Origin: Diacronema lutheri
Lineage: Eukaryota; Haptophyta; Pavlovophyceae; Pavlovales; Pavlovaceae
Assembly (NCBI GenBank): GCA_019448385.1
Contig: JAGTXO010000005.1
Span: forward strand, 558,001 to 622,000
Reading direction: 5' to 3'
Length of the DNA stretch: 64,000 nt
Position 1 is the first letter of the stretch; each line of letters starts with the position of its first letter. Of the stretch, positions 39,672 to 48,950 are shown in pieces. Both the position numbers and the translations under genes were made by a program. The notes under the pieces were generated by a model that saw nothing but the letters and a program-made list of their open reading frames with translations, had not been told where the DNA came from and ran no database searches.

Positions 39672-39713
39672 GTGCCAGCCTGCGTACTTGCTTCCCGCCG
39701 AGGGGCGATGAGA
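39647..39713 (+). repeat. Duplicated sequence over the stop codon of the membrane-protein gene
   Basis: TTGCTTCCCGCCGAGGGGCG plus ATGAG occurs at about 39649-39673 and again at about 39689-39713. The first copy codes LLPAEGR and the TGA; the second is downstream. Confidence 0.85.
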
Positions 39714-39896
39714 GCCCGTGCTCGTCGTCGGCGCGGCCAGGGCCTGCGCGTGCGTTCGGCGTGCGTCGCGCGGGCGTGGGCGGGTGTTCAGGGCATGCGT
39801 AGCGGGCGCAGCACGCGCGCCATTGCGCTCACTCGCGAGGATCACGGCGACGCTTCTGCTCTCCGGAATCTAAGACTCGCCGCGCGTGTGCGGGCG

Positions 39897-39958
39897 TGCG
39901 ATCCGAAATTCGGACCGCAAGTATTGCGCAGTCTTGCGATCCGAATTTCGGGATGCAG
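39897..39958. repeat. Hairpin with about 24-base arms
   Basis: GCGATCCGAAATTCGGACCG and its imperfect inverse CTTGCGATCCGAATTTCGGG flank a loop of about 12 bases. Each arm contains its own small palindrome. It lies in the convergent gap 39672-40119, in which I see no gene. It may mark RNA 3' ends or be a mini transposon remnant. Confidence 0.7.
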
Positions 39959-40119
39959 CGAAGTTCCGGAGTTCGGACTTCAATTCATCTGGCCTGGGAT
40001 TGCCTTTTCTTTGGTTTTTTTGGACCTTGCTAGCCGCTGCCACACGAAGCGCACAAGCCGCTTCGTCCCTGACGCGCTGTCGAGGGCGAATGCAGTCACT
40101 GTGCAAGCGTGCGGCAGAC

Positions 40120-41561
40120 TCAGAGCTTTTTGATGATCTGCACAACGTCCTCGTCGTGGAGGATGTGGTCCTTTCCGCAGACCTGCGGGTTGTGCTTCAC
40201 CGACGTGCCCCACACGAGCGCATGCTTAAAGTCGGTGAGCAGCGACTTGTGGATCTTGAGGATGAACCGCTCGATCGTTGGCTGGTCGTAGCCCGAGAGG
40301 ATGACGGGCGCCTCGTAGTCGGGCACGACGCCCTTCGGCTTCGTGTACACGCGCACGAGGTTGAGGTACTCCCAGATCTTGTCGAGCAGCCCGTCCAAGT
40401 TCCACTTGAGGTGCGCCGAGATCGGGCAGTAGTGCGGACACTGGTCGAGGATCTGAGTGGCACGCGCGCATGAGCGGCGGATGGACACGCGCCGCGTTCA
40501 GGTGCAGCGCGGAGCTCAGGCAGCAGGCGCGGGCGGCACGATGGCGGTCGCCGCCCCGCCGCGGCGACCCACCTCAAGCTCCTCGATCGAGATGGCATCG
40601 AGCTTGTTGAGCACGTAGACGCACGGCATGTACACGCGGTTGCCCTCGATCACATCAATGAGCTGCTCGCCAGAGATGTCCTCGTGCAGGATCACATCCG
40701 CGTTGGTGATGCGGTACTCGGCGAGGATGGCCTTGGCCACCTGCTGGTCGAGGTATTTGGGCTCGCCCTTGAAGGTCTGCGAGAGCGAGACGCCGCCCTT
40801 CTCCTTGCGCCGGAACGTGACGGCTGGCGGGCGCTGGTTGAGGCGGATGCCAAAGCCCTCGAGCTCCTGCGTTGCACGCAGCATGTGGGCGGGGGGGGGG
40901 GGGAAGGGGGGGCGGAACGGGGGCAGCGGGCATGATACCACGTCGGTGCGAGGGCGCAGCGCGCGAGGTGTCGGTCCGCCGCGCACAGGCAAGGCCGCTG
41001 CCATGGGCACGACGGCAGCGCAGCCGCCCGCGCTCGCCGTGGACACGCGGGCGCCGGGCTCGTCGCGCGCGCCTTCTCGATGATCGGCTTGTGGTTCATC
41101 GACTTGACCGCGTCAAGGACGATGAGCAGCATCGTGCACGTGCGGGCGGTCGCAATCACTTGCCGACCGCGCCCACGCCCATCCTTGGCGCCCTCCACGA
41201 TGCCGGGAAGGTCGAGGAGCTGGATCTTGGCGCCCCTATGCCTGATCACGCCCGGGATGCACGTCAACGTCGTGAACTCGTACGCCGCGACCTCTGAGAA
41301 TGTGTCCGTCATGACCGAGAGCAACGTCGATTTGCCAACTGACGGAAACCCCACCAGCCCCACCCGCGCGTCGCCCGTCTTCTTGACCTCGAAGCCGTCA
41401 CCGCCACCACCACCGCCGGCGGACGCGTTCAGGTCGAGCAGGTCGCGCTTGTACTTCGCGAGCTTGGCCTTGAGCGACATGATGTGCGACATGGTCGCCT
41501 TGTTCTTTTGCGTGCGCGCCAGCTCCGCCTCGATGTCAATGATCTTCTCGAGCGCCGACAT
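40120..41561 (-). CDS. DRG1: Developmentally regulated GTP-binding protein 1
   Basis: Spliced model: 41561-41073, 40866-40573 and 40452-40120, 371 residues, the usual DRG1 length. G1 GFPSVGKST is at residues 71-79, G3 DLPG at 117-120 and NKLD at 250-253; a C-terminal TGS domain ends [20 protein letters not shown]. The N-terminal helix [20 protein letters not shown] is typical. Junctions give the conserved [14 protein letters not shown] and [20 protein letters not shown]. The first intron (40867-41072, 206 bases) starts GC, not GT; the second (40453-40572, 120 bases) is GTGGGT...CTCAG. DRG1 is a potassium-stimulated GTPase that acts with DFRP partners on ribosomes. Confidence 0.93.
40891..40903 (+). 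repeat. Run of 13 G (C on the gene strand)
   Basis: Inside the first DRG1 intron. On the minus strand it is a C tract about 25 bases before the acceptor, together with a second run of seven just upstream, and can act as the polypyrimidine tract. Confidence 0.8.
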
Positions 41562-41677
41562 GGCGCGAGACGGCGCGCGACCTGTCCACCACGCGCCCGC
41601 GCGATGGCGGACTGCAACACCCCCGTCACGCTCACGTGGTTTGGAAGTGTGATGGGGGTGTCACCGGGACCGCATGG

Positions 41678-41791
41678 CCTCGACTGACACGGGGCGTGGT
41701 GACTGGGGTGACGGCCCCACACGCCATCCTAAGCGGTCACCTCGACTGACACGGGGCGTGGTGACTGGGGTGACGGCCCCACACGCCATCC
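41678..41791 (+). repeat. 52-base direct repeat, two copies
   Basis: CCTCGACTGACACGGGGCGT and the following 32 bases occur at 41678-41729 and 41740-41791. Part of the unit (CCCACACGCCATCC) is repeated once more at the end. The C-terminus and stop of the next gene lie in it. Confidence 0.85.
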
Positions 41792-43660
41792 CCACACGCC
41801 ATCCACACCGCCGGGCTCTCGCGCGCCCCGGGTGCGAGCAGGTGCGGCCGGGGTGCGAGCAGGTGCGAGCAGCTTGGTCGCGCGCGAGAGCCCGGGTGCG
41901 AGCAGGTGCGGCCTCAGCCGGAGGCCGTGAACCGGCCGACGCGGGCTCGGCGCGCTGCCGTCGCCGCCCTCCGCCCCCGGTGTGGAATGCACAGGCGTGT
42001 GGGACGAGGAGGTCGCGCCGCCGCCGCTCGCGTCGTCTGGCCCATCCGCCCACGACGCTCGCGCCGGCTGCGCGGCTGGCAAGGAGGCCGCAGGCGCGGG
42101 CAGCAGGTCGGCCGGCGCGTCGTTGGCGTCGCCGTGCGCGGCGCGAAACGCGTACATGCGCGCAGGCTCGGCAATCGAGTCTCCGTGGCTCTCGAGCCAC
42201 GCGGCCTCACGCGCGCATGCGCGCCGCAGCTGGTGCGCGCGCAGCTCGTTGAAAAGCCGTTCGGCAATGGGACTTGGAGGGATCATTTCACTGAGCCGGC
42301 TCGGCACGCTCGCGACCCGCGCGCCCAGCTCGCGGAGCGCGAGCGCGTCGAGGCCGGCGTGGCGCGACGCGTGGCTCGAGATGACGCGGTAGATCGAGCC
42401 GAGCTCGCCGCGGCTGAGCGACGAGCGCAGCCCCTCCGCCTCGAGCGCGTCGAGGCCGGCGGTGCGCGAGAGCGAGCGCACGAGAGAGTCCTGCACGCAC
42501 AGCAGCGCCTCGCGCGTGCGCGCGCGGCGGACGGCGAGCCACTTGCGGCCGATACGCCAGAGCTGCGCGAGGTGCAGCAGCCGGCGCAGCTTGGCCCACT
42601 TGGTCAAGTACACAAGCTTGAGGAGCCGGTCTGCCCAGCAGCCGAGGAAAGCAAGGAGATGAAAGGTCTGCCAAAACCAGCCGATCGCGTGCGCGTACTG
42701 CAGGATGCTCGGCACGTGGAATTGGTGGCAGAGGCGCCAGATCGAGAGCCACTGCTCGAGCGCGCTCTCGTGCCACTCGCAGTACGAGAGCGCCGTGTCC
42801 GCCGTGCCTCGTTTGCACCGGTACGCAAGCGCGGACATTTCCCACGCGTCCTGCACCTGCGTGCGCCCAAGGCGGCCGCGCGCAAGGCGGCCGGCGAAGC
42901 GCGCGACGCGCGCGGCGCCGTCGCTGATGCGCTGGCCCCAGCCGACCAGCCCGCCCGCGTACCGCGCAACCGGCTCCTCCGCCGTCCACCAGGTCGCGTC
43001 GTGCGGCAGCACGCCGAGCAGATCGACGAGCAGCCAGCCCGAGAGGAGTCGGCGCATGAGCGACGTGCGCGCGTCCATGATGAGCGTGCCGTTGGGCGTG
43101 ACGCATCCCGTGCGCAGATTAAGCACGAGCTCCGCCGCAAACCACGCGCGCATCAGCCCGTTGAGCGCGGCGAGCGTGTGCGCGGAGAGGTGGAGATGCG
43201 GCCACCACGAGATCATCATCTGCAGCGGCACCTGCGCGACGGACAGCAAGACGAAGATGCTCGTGATTGCGTCCCACAATCGGCGCTCAAAAGAGTTCGG
43301 GTGCACCATGCGCGCCCACCACGGCCGCGCTCGGTTCAGCCGCGCCCACTTTGCCTCGTGCGCGCGCGGGCCGAGCTCCAACTCGGGCAGGTCCGGCCGC
43401 TCGCCGAACACCTGCCGGACGGGCAGGCGCGGGCGCAGAACGCGGTCGCGCCAACGCAGCCGTTTGGGGAGCTCAAAAGCGCCCAGCGTCTTCGCGCGCC
43501 TGCGCAACGGCCGTGGTTGCCGTGGTTGTAGCTCGGGCGGCATGAAGACGTCCCCGAATCCGATGTCCATCTTGGGACCAACAAAATGGTGCAGCGGGCA
43601 GAGGGCGGGAGGCCATGACATGATTGTTGAGAAAAACGAAACAATCGATTGTCCTGACAT
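41729..43660 (-). CDS. Voltage-sensor-like membrane protein (EAG/CNG-type S1-S4) with no visible pore
   Basis: A 643-residue single frame. An S1-like span (WDAITSIFVLLSVAQVPL) is followed by an S2-S3 region with the EAG/CNG-type pattern AWFAAELVLNLRTG, then GTLIMDARTSLMRRLLSG and WLLVDLLGVLP. Later an S4-like stretch reads KWAKLRRLLHLAQLWRIGRK. I find no GYG or GFG selectivity filter, no clear S5-pore-S6 and no cyclic-nucleotide-binding domain; the remainder is a soluble, Ala/Pro-rich tail. It may be a truncated channel, a voltage-sensor-only protein, or a gene model missing exons. The last about 20 residues and the TAG come from a tandem duplication at 41678-41791. The first ATG at 43660 is used; MDIGFGDVF further in is an alternative. 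Confidence 0.65.
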   Translation of the reverse strand: MSGQSIVSFFSTIMSWPPALCPLHHFVGPKMDIGFGDVFMPPELQPRQPRPLRRRAKTLGAFELPKRLRWRDRVLRPRLPVRQVFGERPDLPELELGPRAHEAKWARLNRARPWWARMVHPNSFERRLWDAITSIFVLLSVAQVPLQMMISWWPHLHLSAHTLAALNGLMRAWFAAELVLNLRTGCVTPNGTLIMDARTSLMRRLLSGWLLVDLLGVLPHDATWWTAEEPVARYAGGLVGWGQRISDGAARVARFAGRLARGRLGRTQVQDAWEMSALAYRCKRGTADTALSYCEWHESALEQWLSIWRLCHQFHVPSILQYAHAIGWFWQTFHLLAFLGCWADRLLKLVYLTKWAKLRRLLHLAQLWRIGRKWLAVRRARTREALLCVQDSLVRSLSRTAGLDALEAEGLRSSLSRGELGSIYRVISSHASRHAGLDALALRELGARVASVPSRLSEMIPPSPIAERLFNELRAHQLRRACAREAAWLESHGDSIAEPARMYAFRAAHGDANDAPADLLPAPAASLPAAQPARASWADGPDDASGGGATSSSHTPVHSTPGAEGGDGSAPSPRRPVHGLRLRPHLLAPGLSRATKLLAPARTPAAPARTRGAREPGGVDGVWGWRVGPSPQSPRPVSVEVTA

Positions 43661-43920
43661 GTCAAGGCCTCCCCTCCCGTCCGCCGCGTTGCTCGTGCAG
43701 AGCAGCGAACTTGACGGCGATCGAGCTCAGCGCGATCGGCGCGTGCGAGCGGCCGCTGCGTGGTCAGCCAGTTGCCCCCCGCCCGCGCGCGCTGTTGGCG
43801 CTACACGCGGCTGGCCGTGAGAACCTCTCGAGAGCGGATCGACTGGAGCGCGCCGACGGGCATCCCTCCGCGCCGCGCGCTGGCGTGAAGGCAGGCGCGC
43901 GCGCCCGGCCCGTGGGGGTC
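43661..43920. other. Short intergenic region
   Basis: 260 bases between two minus-strand genes, holding the promoter of the voltage-sensor-like gene and the 3' end of the next. A weak hairpin (GATTGTT...AACAATC) lies near 43622-43644. Nothing else is seen. Confidence 0.4.
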
Positions 43921-44316
43921 TCAGCGCGCGCGCAGGAGAAGTCCGGACATGCGGTCGGAGATTGTGCGCAGCTCGGACAGCTTCGCGTCCAGGTCGTCGA
44001 TCCGCTTGTCCAGTCGCTCCTCCGCCACGCGCAGGCTCGTCGACGGTGTGCGCCTCTGCTCGACGGGCGGCAGCACGTCGGCCGCGGCCTCGAGCACGTG
44101 CACCCACTCCGACGCGGCCTCGAGCTCCTTTCTGCGCGTGTTGCCCATCGCCGTGTAGTACTCGACGATCAGCTCGGCGAGCGTGCCCAGCTCGACGTCT
44201 CTGCGCCGCTGCTCGAGCGACGCGTGCACGCTGCTGCAGACGAGAAGGCTCGCGTTGACGAGCACTAGGCCGACGCCAAAGCACAGCGCCTGCGCGCGCG
44301 GGGCGCGCCGTCGCAT
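43921..44316 (-). CDS. Small single-span membrane protein with coiled coil
   Basis: 131 residues: a hydrophobic segment ALCFGVGLVLVNASLLVCSS (about 10-29), a central helical part with ELIVEYYTAMGNTRRKELEA, and a C-terminal coiled-coil-like run (ERLDKRIDDLDAKLSELRTI). No family is recognised. The frame is uninterrupted and amphipathic helices are clear, which supports a real gene. It starts 80 bases after the stop of the WD40-channel gene on the same strand. Confidence 0.55.
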   Translation of the reverse strand: MRRRAPRAQALCFGVGLVLVNASLLVCSSVHASLEQRRRDVELGTLAELIVEYYTAMGNTRRKELEAASEWVHVLEAAADVLPPVEQRRTPSTSLRVAEERLDKRIDDLDAKLSELRTISDRMSGLLLRAR

Positions 44317-44369
44317 CAGGGCGCGCGCCGCGCGCGCGGCGTGGGCGCGCGCTCGCGCGCCCTGCCGAG

Positions 44370-44434
44370 CTCACTGTCGCGGCTCACTGTCGCGGCTCAC
44401 TGTCGCGGCTTACTGTCGCGGCTCACTGTCGCGG
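44370..44434 (+). repeat. 13-base tandem repeat, five copies
   Basis: CTCACTGTCGCGG is repeated five times with one change (CTTACTG). The inverse unit contains GACAGTGAG, so the TGA stop of the WD40-channel gene at 44397-44399 is supplied by the repeat. Confidence 0.85.
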
Positions 44435-47400
44435 CGCAGGGCGCGCGCACCGTGAGCTGCGCCCTGCCGAGCGCCTCCGCGCCGAGCAGGAGCTTGAGGC
44501 CACTGGCGAGCACCGCGACAGCGAGCCCGGCGCCACAGAGCAGCGACACACTCGCGCGCGCCGCGCGCGACAGAGCGACGAGAGCGAGCGTCAGGCGCGG
44601 GACGCCGCGCAGCGCGTGCAGCAGCCGCTCGCTGAGCAGCGCCATCGCGCCGACGAGCGCCGCGCGCGCGCCGACGCGCACGCTGAGCGCGCCGAGCGCG
44701 CCCGCTGACGCGAGGCGCAACTGGACCGCGCTCAGCCGCATTGCGCACTCGGCGAGCACGGCGAGCGCGACGAAGACGCAGCCCAACGCCGATTGCGCGA
44801 AGAGCGCGTCGCGCGCGCGCAGCGCGGCGAGGCGCTCGCCCGCGCGCGCGCGCAGCGCGTGCGCGCAGGCGGGGACGAGCGTGCTACCGGCGATGGCGAC
44901 GAGCGCAGTCGCCGCCGCATGGTGCGCGCATGCAGCGGCCGACGCGGCGGCCGACGCGACGGCGGGCGGCGCGGGCGTGCCGCCGGCCGCGCCGGCGGCG
45001 TCCACGGCAGCGCCTGACGGCGCGCCAAACGCCGGCGCGTCGCGCGCAACAGCGGCGAAGACGAGCGCGAGGAGGAGATGCAGCGCGCACGCGCACACGC
45101 GGTGGCCGTTGTACCGCCCAAAGTGCACGCGCCACAGCGAGTGCACGACCGCGCGCATCACCGCCGTCTCGAAGAGCGCGAGCTCGGTGCCCGCGTGCGA
45201 GCGGCACGCGCGGCTCGTGAGCGCGGCGAGCGCGACGCGGCCGGTGAGGCCGGGCAGCGGCACGCGCTTGGGCCGAACGTGCACGCCGAGCGGCGCGGGC
45301 GTTGGCGGATCGTGCGCGTGCGCTTCGCGTTTGGCGTCGAGGTCGTCCCAGAGCCGCGTGCCCACTCCACCCCAGCTCGAGAAAAGGCGGTAAACGGCGC
45401 CATCGACGCCGCCGCTCGCGAGCTCGATCAGCGCGCCCGAGCGCTCGAGGGAGACGATCGGGTCGCAGAGGAAGGTCGAGATGGCCGAGGAGAGGCGCTC
45501 TGTGGCGAGGCGCGGGATCACGCGCTTCGAGATGCTCGCGCGCAGCGGGAGCGGCGCGCGGCTCGAGGCGACGAGGAGCAGGTGGAGCGTTGGCAGGTCG
45601 CGCTTCCGGATGGCCAGATCGAAGGAGGGCATCTCGTGCGCGCCTGCTGGGAGGAGCGCGAGCGCGGGCACCTGCTCGAGCAGCCTGCCAACGAGCGACC
45701 GCTTGTGCCGCGCGATCAGCACGTCGAGCATCCGCGCCGAGCCGTTGCCCAGCGGTTGGAGGCCCTTGTCGCGATAAATGCCATCGTTTTTGGTGGGCAA
45801 ACCGTTGAGCGCAACCTGCGCGCGCGCGTGCACAAGGCGGGCGAGGCGAGGCGAAGCGCGGCGCGCGCGCGCGCGCGCGCGGGCGCGCACGCTGAGCGGC
45901 TCGCGTGGCGCGTGGCGGCGGCCGCGCGCCGCTTCGCGCCGCTGCGCGCTGTGCGCGCGCGCCTGCGGGTGGGCTTTGACGAGACCGACGACAAGGTTCT
46001 CGTGCTTGCTCCCGCTCTCGTCGTCCGCCCACAGCGGCGAGGACGTGCGCAGCATCGGCGCAGCCTCAAGCGGCTTGCTCAGCGCGAGGCGCGAGCCATC
46101 GCACGAGTAGACGGCGAACGATTGGTTGCCGTCGGCGACGACGCGCCCGTCGGCGGAGAAGGCGAGGACGAGCGGCCAATAGGAGCGCGGCACCCCGCAG
46201 TCGGCGAAGACGACGCCCGAGCTCACATCGAGGACGGTGACGGTCTTGTTGTGCCCGCCGATCCCAACGAAGCGGTCGTCCGCCGACCAGACCAGCCCCA
46301 TCACCCAGCCCATGTTCGGCAGCTCAAAGGTCGCCTCCTGCGTGTGCGTGTCGAAGACGAAGAGCCGGCCGTTCCCGCCGACCGCGATGTGCCGGCAGTC
46401 GTGCGCCATCGAGTACGCCTGCACGCGCACGACGCCGAGCTGCGTGAGGAGCCCCTTGAGCTGCTTCTCCTTCGTCTCGCACTCGCGGTAGAAGGCCGCG
46501 TCGCCAAAGCCGCTCGCCGCCGGCCCAAAGTGCTCGCGCAGCCGGAAGACGGAGAACCACGCGTTCGTCTCGCGCAGCTTGCTCCCGACGATCGCGCTCG
46601 TGTGCGTGTTGATGAGCAACGCGTGCGTCGCGGTCGCGACGGCGACCATCGAGCCGTCCGCCGACCAGCGCAGCCCGTGTCGCGCCTCCTCCTCCTTACC
46701 AGGCAGCTCGTGCTCAAGCTTGACGGACGCGACCTCGGCCAGCTGGCCCGGCTCGCCCGCAAAGATGACCAGCCTCTTCGCGGTGAGCGCCGCGAGCTTG
46801 CCCTTGAGCTGCGAATCGTGCAGGATGCGTGCGTGCAGCTCGTGCGGCACGTGGAACCGGTCGAGCAGCCGCGAGACCACGCGCGCCGTCGGCGTGTCGT
46901 GCGGCGAGTACGCGAGCGCGACCACGTCGCTCGCCATCGTGACCTCATCGACGACCCCATTGTGGGCGGACGCGTACACTCGCACGACGGCCATTCGTGC
47001 CAGGGCAATCATCGAACCGTCGTGGTTGGGCGCCATCGCGCGCACGCGCCCGCCAAGCCGGCTCTCCGGGATGATCGCGTCACCCGCCGAGTTGATGTCG
47101 TAGAGGTGCACGGCACTGCCCACGCGGCAATACAGAAGGCCGCCGCGCGCAAAGCCCACGTCGTTCACGCCCTCGAGCTCGCACAGCGGGCAGAGCGTCG
47201 CCATGTCGGTGAGCGTGAGCACGCCGGCCTCGCGCCCCGACTGCGCCGCGACGATCAGCCCGGCGAACGCCGCGTGCCCGCTCGGGTGCGAGAGAGGCGC
47301 GGGCCCACCGGGCGGGTGCGGCGATGGCGGGAATGAGATTGCGAGGCCATGCTGGTGCTGGACGGGCATCACAATCTCGGCAATGAGCGCAAAGTCGTTC

Positions 47401-48194
47401 GCCAGGTCGTAAAGCGCCACCTTCCAATCGCCGCCCGTCAGCGCGAGGATCGCGCCGCTCGCGTCGAAGCAGACCGCGTTAATATAGCCGCCGCGGCCGA
47501 GCACCTTGAGCAATCGACCGTCGGAAGATGCGGTGGGCGCGCGCGGCGGCTCGTCGCGCGGCGGCTTGCTCTCGGCAACGTCCCACACGGTGCACTTGCG
47601 CATGTCGCCGCCAACGACGAGCATGTCGCCCTTTGGCGAGAACTTGACGCACGTGCCGTACGCGAAGAGGAAGACGGTCAGGTCGAACTCGTGCAGCGCG
47701 ACCCACTCGGAACCGGAGATGTCGTACACGGTCGCCTTGCGGTCGCGCCCGGTCATGCTGATGAGCGTGCCGTCGGGCGAGAGCGCGATGCCGTGGATGG
47801 GCGTGTCGCGCGACATGTAGAGCGCGTTCACGTCGGCCGAGCCCTCGACGACGTGCAGCACCGCCGCCCAATTCTCCTCCTTGCCCGCGGCCGCGACCGT
47901 CGCATTGTTGCCAGCGATCTCGACGACGGCGACGTCGTTCTCGAGGTTGCCCAGCTGCGCGACGATTGCGTGTTCCGACATGTTCGGATTCGGCCCCTTG
48001 AGCCACCGCTCCTCAAAGTACTCCTCGCGCAGCACGACGACCGACCGCCCCAGCCCGACGACGATCAGGCTGGCATCTTGCGAGACCGCGAGCGCGCCGA
48101 GGCGCGAGTTGATGCTAAGGTCCTCCATCGGGCGGACGCACGCGCGCATGTGCGCGGGCATGATGCGCTTCACGTGCCGCATGGCGCCCCGCAC
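44397..48194 (-). CDS. WD40-repeat protein with C-terminal TRP-like membrane region
   Basis: A 1265-residue open frame. The N-terminal two thirds is a WD40-type propeller array with many SPDG/SADG turns (HGIALSPDGTLISMTGRDRK, GLVWSADDRFVGIGGHNKTV). After about residue 730 an in-frame intron is likely: an Arg/Ala-rich stretch ends CGCAG before VALNGLPTKNDG (acceptor 45816; donor GT at 45980 or GC at 45974, both multiples of three). Next comes a linker resembling the ankyrin-to-membrane part of TRP channels (LALFETAVMRAVVHSLWRVH, FGRYNGHRVCACALHLLLAL), then about four more hydrophobic segments. Similar WD40-plus-channel proteins occur in algae. No pore signature is clear. Divergent from the YAE1 gene with 99 bases between starts. 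Confidence 0.7.
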   Translation of the reverse strand: MRGAMRHVKRIMPAHMRACVRPMEDLSINSRLGALAVSQDASLIVVGLGRSVVVLREEYFEERWLKGPNPNMSEHAIVAQLGNLENDVAVVEIAGNNATVAAAGKEENWAAVLHVVEGSADVNALYMSRDTPIHGIALSPDGTLISMTGRDRKATVYDISGSEWVALHEFDLTVFLFAYGTCVKFSPKGDMLVVGGDMRKCTVWDVAESKPPRDEPPRAPTASSDGRLLKVLGRGGYINAVCFDASGAILALTGGDWKVALYDLANDFALIAEIVMPVQHQHGLAISFPPSPHPPGGPAPLSHPSGHAAFAGLIVAAQSGREAGVLTLTDMATLCPLCELEGVNDVGFARGGLLYCRVGSAVHLYDINSAGDAIIPESRLGGRVRAMAPNHDGSMIALARMAVVRVYASAHNGVVDEVTMASDVVALAYSPHDTPTARVVSRLLDRFHVPHELHARILHDSQLKGKLAALTAKRLVIFAGEPGQLAEVASVKLEHELPGKEEEARHGLRWSADGSMVAVATATHALLINTHTSAIVGSKLRETNAWFSVFRLREHFGPAASGFGDAAFYRECETKEKQLKGLLTQLGVVRVQAYSMAHDCRHIAVGGNGRLFVFDTHTQEATFELPNMGWVMGLVWSADDRFVGIGGHNKTVTVLDVSSGVVFADCGVPRSYWPLVLAFSADGRVVADGNQSFAVYSCDGSRLALSKPLEAAPMLRTSSPLWADDESGSKHENLVVGLVKAHPQARAHSAQRREAARGRRHAPREPLSVRARARARARRASPRLARLVHARAQVALNGLPTKNDGIYRDKGLQPLGNGSARMLDVLIARHKRSLVGRLLEQVPALALLPAGAHEMPSFDLAIRKRDLPTLHLLLVASSRAPLPLRASISKRVIPRLATERLSSAISTFLCDPIVSLERSGALIELASGGVDGAVYRLFSSWGGVGTRLWDDLDAKREAHAHDPPTPAPLGVHVRPKRVPLPGLTGRVALAALTSRACRSHAGTELALFETAVMRAVVHSLWRVHFGRYNGHRVCACALHLLLALVFAAVARDAPAFGAPSGAAVDAAGAAGGTPAPPAVASAAASAAACAHHAAATALVAIAGSTLVPACAHALRARAGERLAALRARDALFAQSALGCVFVALAVLAECAMRLSAVQLRLASAGALGALSVRVGARAALVGAMALLSERLLHALRGVPRLTLALVALSRAARASVSLLCGAGLAVAVLASGLKLLLGAEALGRAQLTVRAPCAATVSRDSKPRQ

Positions 48195-48293
48195 GCGCCA
48201 GCTCGCGCTTCAGGCGCCACACCTCGTGCGCCGCCGCGCGCTGGGTGAGGTCCCTTTGCTTCACGGGCGCCTTTTGCGAGTTGGCGACACAAA

Positions 48294-48839
48294 ATGGATG
48301 ACTGGCTGGAAGAGGAGGAAGGACACGCGCCCGGCGCGGAGCGCGAGCGCGCCGAACGCGAGCTTGAATACGGGCGGCTCGCGCGCCGCTTGGGCGCGCT
48401 CGGTTTCTCCGACGGCGCTGATGCTGGGCACGAGGCGGTGCTGCAGGCGTCCTTTGACCGCGGCTACCGCGAGGGATTTGCGAGCGCACACGCCGACGCG
48501 GTGCGGATGACGAGCGAGCTCGCGACGTTCGCCGAGTTTTACGCGAGGCACGGCTCGGCGCTCGGCATGCCCATTTCGCTCTCTGCGCTCGTCTTTGCCG
48601 ACGCGCACAAGCTGGCGCGCGACGACATTGCGCGCAGGCTCGCGAGCCTGCTCGCGGGCAACGGCACGCCCGCTGACGCCGGCGCGCCCGATCGTTGGGC
48701 GCGGCTCTTTGGTTGGGAGGACGTGCGCGCGGAATTCACGAAGCGGCAGTTTGATGTGGCGGTGGATGCGACGATACGTACCGCCGGGCCGTCCCTCGGC
48801 GCCGGCAAGGACGTGCACGACGAAATGATGGCAGTGTAG
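48294..48839 (+). CDS. YAE1-domain protein
   Basis: 181 residues. The Yae1 motif of spaced Gly/aromatic repeats reads LGFSDGADAGHEAVLQASFD, then RGYREGFASAHADAVR. Yae1-Lto1 acts in delivery of iron-sulfur clusters to Rli1/ABCE1; other YAE1-domain proteins have unknown partners. The acidic start MDDWLEEEEG is typical of small cytosolic proteins. It shares a short divergent promoter with the WD40-channel gene. Confidence 0.75.
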   Translation: MDDWLEEEEGHAPGAERERAERELEYGRLARRLGALGFSDGADAGHEAVLQASFDRGYREGFASAHADAVRMTSELATFAEFYARHGSALGMPISLSALVFADAHKLARDDIARRLASLLAGNGTPADAGAPDRWARLFGWEDVRAEFTKRQFDVAVDATIRTAGPSLGAGKDVHDEMMAV

Positions 48840-48950
48840 CGGGCGGCGGTCGGAGGCCGTGGTGGTGTGCCCGCTGTATGACGAAGCCGGCCTTGTCGCC
48901 TTCCTCAACGCCAACGGCTTCCGCGTTGTGCCGTCTGCAATCCCCAGTCG

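Noticed and set aside
41906-43820. Plus-strand open frames of 370-540 residues opposite the voltage-sensor-like gene
   Set aside because: Arg/Ala/Glu-rich shadow sequence; the minus strand shows membrane spans and channel-like motifs.
45078-47336. 752-residue plus-strand open frame opposite the WD40 gene
   Set aside because: Arg-rich composition without repeats of its own; the minus strand has regular WD40 turns.
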